A stretch of DNA of 64,000 nt from Liolophura sinensis (taxonomy: Eukaryota > Mollusca > Polyplacophora > Chitonida > Chitonidae), in the NCBI RefSeq assembly GCF_032854445.1, contig NC_088301.1:42651116-42715115 (forward strand). The letters are read 5' to 3'. A program made the translations under genes and the position numbers. Shown here in pieces: positions 59,760 through 64,000 of this stretch. Position 1 is the stretch's first letter. The number at the start of each line of letters is the position of its first letter. Under the pieces are notes generated by a model. That model did not search any database. It was given only the letters and a program-made list of their open reading frames with translations, and was not told where the DNA came from.

Positions 59760-59886
59760 ATGTTTCACTCATACATATATAAGACGGTGGCAAGCAGTGG
59801 GGTGGGAGGAACTCGGACAGAGCCCAGGGGAAACACAGGAGCATGGGCGGGTTGGTGACGGACCTTTCCACGTACGACCGCAGAGT
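59760..59886 (-). mobile_element. Degenerate SINE fragment
   Basis: Plus-strand blocks TATAAGACGGTGGCAAGCAG, GGACAGAGCCCAGGGGAAAC and GACCTTTCCACGTACGACCG are diverged counterparts of the central SINE region in inverted orientation. Confidence 0.65.
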
Positions 59887-60395
59887 TAGTGGTATAAATA
59901 TGGTTTGTCCCTGCGTGCTAGTAATATTAAAGACCAAATTATACAGCGAAAGAAAAAAAGAGTAAAAAATTCCTCCTGACACTGAACAGAATACGGAAGA
60001 ATAATCGACGTGGTCGCTGTGTGTCATGGGAATAGGAAACCTGAGACGTCAATAGGAAGAAATAAGACATTCATGTAGAGACTCGAAAGAGCCCGAATGA
60101 GATGTTAGAGAACCCGGAGAAAGATTGCGTTGTGAATATTGTCAAGCTAACCAATTTTCCTTGTATATGTTATTGCGTATTCGATAATGTGGCCTCATTT
60201 AGTCAACTACTTGTGAGCTATGCGTACTGTATAGGCAAATCCATCACAGTGCTTGGAAGACCAGGGTCCAATGAGCCCTTTTTTGACAAAATTCAATTGA
60301 ACTCAAGACTATATTTATGTCAACGATTATTCATACATCCAAGCTGGATATAGTACTCATCTTAAACTCATAGTATTGCCGAACGATGGATAGAA

Positions 60396-60507
60396 TGGAT
60401 GACAAGATGCCAGGAAGCGCTGTCAAGAAGCGATGATATATACGATGCCAAAAAGCGCTGTCGTGAAGAAATGATACAATGACAAGAAGAAATGACACAA
60501 TGGCACA
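60396..60507 (+). repeat. Short imperfect tandem repeat, about 40-bp unit
   Basis: GATGCCAGGAAGCGCTGTC recurs as GATGCCAAAAAGCGCTGTC about 43 bases on. GAAGAAATGATACAATG recurs as GAAGAAATGACACAATG. Confidence 0.75.
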
Positions 60508-61254
60508 AAGCTATGGGATGATGGCCAAGGTTTTATTCAACGCTTTTGCAAGGTGATTAGTATGATATTTTAAAACATAGAAAATCTCCATAAAAACGAT
60601 TATTTTAGTGAACGTTGTTGAATAGTTTTGTTTTCAAATTAACCATCATAGAGTTACATATACTTCAAGAGTTACAAGATTTACACATGAAAACACCTGG
60701 ATACTAACTGCATTTTAAAGAATAGACCTTTATTCTTCATTCGCAATTTCGATTACACCCAAAAGGTTTTCAAACTGATCATATACCATTCACTAAATAT
60801 TACACAGAGGGCTGCACAAAATCGTTTGGAATCTATACATGGTTTTTAACCTTGTTAACTGTACGGATACGCCTCACGCAGGATTCTGCCCAAGGTTTTC
60901 AAACATAGTATGAATACAGATGATATCAGTCTATATCTCATATAACGTCGCTGCCTTAACTTTTAATTACGGGCACAGCAATCGTATGGTCTTATCCATT
61001 CAAACTTTCGTTATTTTGGAACGATGTACTATTTGCATGCTGTGAGCGTATAGATTAAAAGATTGATGGCATTTAATGCTTTTGTAATTCGACTTATCAT
61101 TCAACCTGCTAGGTCTCTTGCAATCTTTCAATAGTGAATAATTTTAAACAAAATTAAGACGAAACAAAGACATAAATGCCAAAGGTAAGTAGTTCAAGTA
61201 TAGCTGAATCTCTACGTGAACTTAGATCTACCCTGGTTTACCATTTGTGGATTA

Positions 61255-61367
61255 CATTCATTCGAACCCAAGGGCTCTGTCCGGTTTTGCCTACCATAAA
61301 AATGCTGGTCGCCGTTGTATGAGTGAAATATACTGGAGTGTGGTGTAACGCATTAATAAAATAAATA
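61255..61367 (+). mobile_element. SINE 3'-half fragment
   Basis: Contains GGGCTCTGTCCGGTTTTGCC, ACCATAAAAATGCTGGTCGC and CGTTGTATGAGTGAAATATA in the SINE order. It ends ATTAATAAAATAAATAT. Confidence 0.75.
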
Positions 61368-63626
61368 TATTAGTTCAGTCTTGGACTGATATAATCCTGT
61401 GACAAATTGAAACTGATTCATGTACATCTTAATGTCACTGGCAACAAGGCCTACATTACTAAAGAATCCTCAACAGAGCCCATTTTATGTTGGCATCGAC
61501 CATTGTGTTCCTCCCATTCGGTATGTGTCACAGGTTTCCACATGAGTCCGTTCTGTTGGCATGGAAAATACCGTCCAGAACATCACAAAATCTTAGAAGG
61601 TTAGCCAGGTGTATTTACACATTTCCTCCTGTCAAAAGTGTGTGCCAAAAGCATGTAATTGGGATTTTCTTTTTTTTTTTTTTTATAATTTCCTGACATT
61701 AAGAATCACCATTGCCTGCTGCTAATACAACTTTGGTGGAACGAAAAATCCATCACTTCGTTGTGAAAATGAAAGTGCATTTCCAATGGAAATACAAATC
61801 CGAAATGTTTCATCCGTTAAACATCATGCAACACAGCATGATATTGACTCTCTTCCTTCTCAAAGTGTTTTACAGACAGTGTGAATTAGGTCAACACTAG
61901 TGATATGAGCTGAGGCTCACCTGGGTGCTTTCACTCAGCATACTTGTAGTCAAGCCTGTGCAGTATACTTGAAAGTAGGATGATCCTTCATATGAAGGAA
62001 GAATCCTCTACATCACATAAAACTTGATTAAAATTAGGAAATTTGTTACATCAAAACTAAGTGAAATGGAAACGGATTTCTCAGTTCAGATTTTATATAA
62101 TTGCTAGGTTTGAAAAGAATCTGGTCAAGAGGTTCCTCTCCACTCCTTGTCAAAGCAATCAGCTGGACAGGAATTCACCTGCTCGCTCGCCTCTCTACGG
62201 GACCTGAAGATTCTAACACAAAAGGATAACTTAAATTGCATCGCAGAACTCATAAAAATGTTTATTTGTGAATTTTATCGGAAGAATCTAATAATATTTA
62301 CGTTGAGAATTACCACAGATTGGGTAAGAAATTTCGTGGAGCAGATACACATAGTAGGGGGCAAGTCGGGCAAGAGAGTGAGTGAGAGATGATGGAATTC
62401 AAGCGCATTCTATGGTGTTTCATTTGCTCCCCCTGTCATGCCTAACACACTGGTTACAGACAATTTTTTTAAAGTGGAATTTGAACATGAGATAGCTGAC
62501 AGGCCATGTGATTAACTCTGATTATTTGCATAAAAGATTTTTTCGTTTAACCAACGGTGGTCAGGTGATCAGGAGTGAGCTCCGAAAACTAGTAGAGATC
62601 AAGACAATCTGGATACTGGAGGGTACCCGTAAACATCATCTACGGGTATCCCTTTGAATACTTTTAGTATTTGAAGAAATGCAGGGCCCGATTTGCATAA
62701 CTACCTTTTACATAAGGCTCAGAAAGAATACTGAAAACGCCTCATGTTACAAATTTTAACCAATCGGGCGCGTGCTATTTCCATAACCCGCGAACCCGAA
62801 CCCTGTTCTGCATATTAGCCATGCATATGTGCCTTGGGCACGGGACGTCGTGTTTTCTGTTTCTCTATCATGGCATATCCCATGACCTCGCAAGAATTCC
62901 AGGTCGAATGCTGATGTACAGAGTTACATGCACCAAGCCCATCAGAATATATTGTCTGTCACCTTTTAGGTGTGCTTACACTCTTCTTCCGAAATAACAA
63001 CAGGGATTAAATTATTTCTTGTCTTTTCTGTCAAACTTGACAATCGTGATTCTTCCCTTGCCTGGCTCTGGGCATAAAGGGATACAAACCAAGGAAATAC
63101 AGTCTAAACTAGTCGACCAGATGTCAGCATATACTATGACTTGGAGGGGTGGGTGTCTGGTGTCCTTGACATGGCGTGCATTCCATACAGCGAGTCAGCG
63201 TTGCTGTCTATATTTATATCTGTATAATTATCCTGCTCTATTATGCAAAGTACGACAACCCATCTAAAGAACGTGGCTATAACCCCTGAAATAAATTTTG
63301 TCGATTCTAGCTTTGTATCACCAAGAATAGCACTACAAGTTAATAACGGTACTTACGGTACATATACGCTAGAAATGATTTGCGCCTCTATTAATCATTG
63401 AAGCATTAATCATTGATTTTTTAAAAGCCTTCCTATAATGCAAGCTCTCTCTATGCCATGCGTTATCGTTCGATTTATTGTGTCATCGACAAGACTGACC
63501 CGAAAAGCTATATCAGGTCCTACTTGTGATATGAACGAAAGATTATTTGACAACATATCAGACAGTTAAATTAGTCTTTATTCAGATTGGCTATAATACC
63601 TATAACCCTTTTAAATATAACCTGTT

Positions 63627-63628
<2 letters not shown>

Positions 63629-63714
<86 letters not shown>
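63629..63714. repeat. Compound (TA)n(TG)n microsatellite
   Basis: About 34 TA dinucleotides followed by about nine TG dinucleotides without interruption. Confidence 0.97.
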
Positions 63715-63780
63715 GCTGAGAAATCCTATGGCCTGGTCGCCTTATGGTCTTATTTCCTAACACGTGTATGCGTGTGCGAA

Positions 63781-63932
63781 GTTATTTATTTATTTGATTG
63801 GTGTTTTACGCCGTACTCAAGAATATTTCACTTATACGACGGCGGCCAGCATTATTGGTAGGTGGAAACCGGGCAGAGCCACGTGCGGCCGGAAAGGAAG
63901 TCAGCATGAGCTGATTTTACACAGCAGAGAAG
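63781..63932 (-). mobile_element. SINE, 3' part with internal deletion
   Basis: The plus strand starts TTATTTATTTATTTGATTGG. It continues through TACGCCGTACTCAAGAATAT and ACGGCGGCCAGCATTATTGG to GGAAACCGGGCAGAGCC. It then jumps to ACGTGCGGCCGGAAAGGAAG, skipping the block between them that the full copies carry. The 5' tRNA head is absent. Confidence 0.88.
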
Positions 63933-64000
63933 TATATAGCACAGAATGTATAATACATTGAAACTCTGAGGAAAACTGCATCTAATGTCAGCGACTATAT

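Larger units (their letters stand above)
59890..63628. other. Intergenic sequence without a recognised gene
   Basis: No exon or known domain is recognised. It holds a short tandem array at 60396-60507 and a SINE fragment at 61255-61367. The 5' exon(s) of the minus-strand gene could lie here. Confidence 0.5.

Noticed and set aside
59596..60027. 143-codon minus-strand frame
   Set aside because: Overlaps a SINE fragment and TA-rich repeats; its composition is Tyr/Ile/Cys-rich as expected from repeat translation.
63547..63861. 104-codon frame with a Tyr-Ile repeat
   Set aside because: Direct translation of the TA/TG microsatellite and SINE.

Overview
The window is animal nuclear DNA: AT-rich, with short coding exons bounded by GT/AG splice sites, introns from about 100 bp to 3.5 kb, and many dispersed repeats. 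The protein families and a recurring tRNA-derived SINE suggest a lophotrochozoan invertebrate, most likely a mollusc. The species cannot be named from sequence alone.

Layout. (1) 1954-24460, plus strand: the 3' two-thirds of a CELSR/Flamingo (starry night) gene, a planar-cell-polarity adhesion GPCR. Thirty exons join in one frame to 1423 residues. They run laminin-G, EGF, laminin-G, EGF, laminin-EGF, hormone-receptor motif, GAIN/GPS, seven transmembrane helices, and a long tail ending in a PDZ-binding motif. The 5' end lies outside the window. (2) 27196-36324, minus strand: a complete 14-exon PMPCB gene (mitochondrial processing peptidase beta). It carries one extra G in exon 2 that breaks the frame. 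(3) 38473-43090, plus strand: NAPEPLD, a metallo-beta-lactamase-fold phospholipase D with every zinc ligand present. It is divergently oriented from PMPCB, and the two genes are also neighbours on human 7q22. (4) 43.1-52.6 kb: gene-poor, rich in SINE copies, a TIR element with an internal inverted array, and two minisatellites. (5) 52636-58716, minus strand: an unrecognised six-exon gene for a membrane protein whose 5' end is unresolved. Two possible plus-strand exons lie at 58.6-59.3 kb. (6) 59.4-64 kb: no gene recognised; SINE fragments and a long TA/TG microsatellite.

The three recognised genes do not form a pathway. CELSR acts at cell junctions, PMPCB cleaves presequences in the mitochondrial matrix, and NAPE-PLD releases N-acylethanolamines from membrane lipid. 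The only functional link suggested by layout is the head-to-head PMPCB/NAPEPLD pair, which may share regulatory DNA. I saw no CRISPR array, operon, rRNA or convincing free-standing tRNA gene, and nothing that amounts to a new biological system. The most checkable oddities are the CELSR intron-retention stop that would remove the PDZ ligand, the PMPCB frameshift, and several TIR elements and SINEs with clear boundaries.
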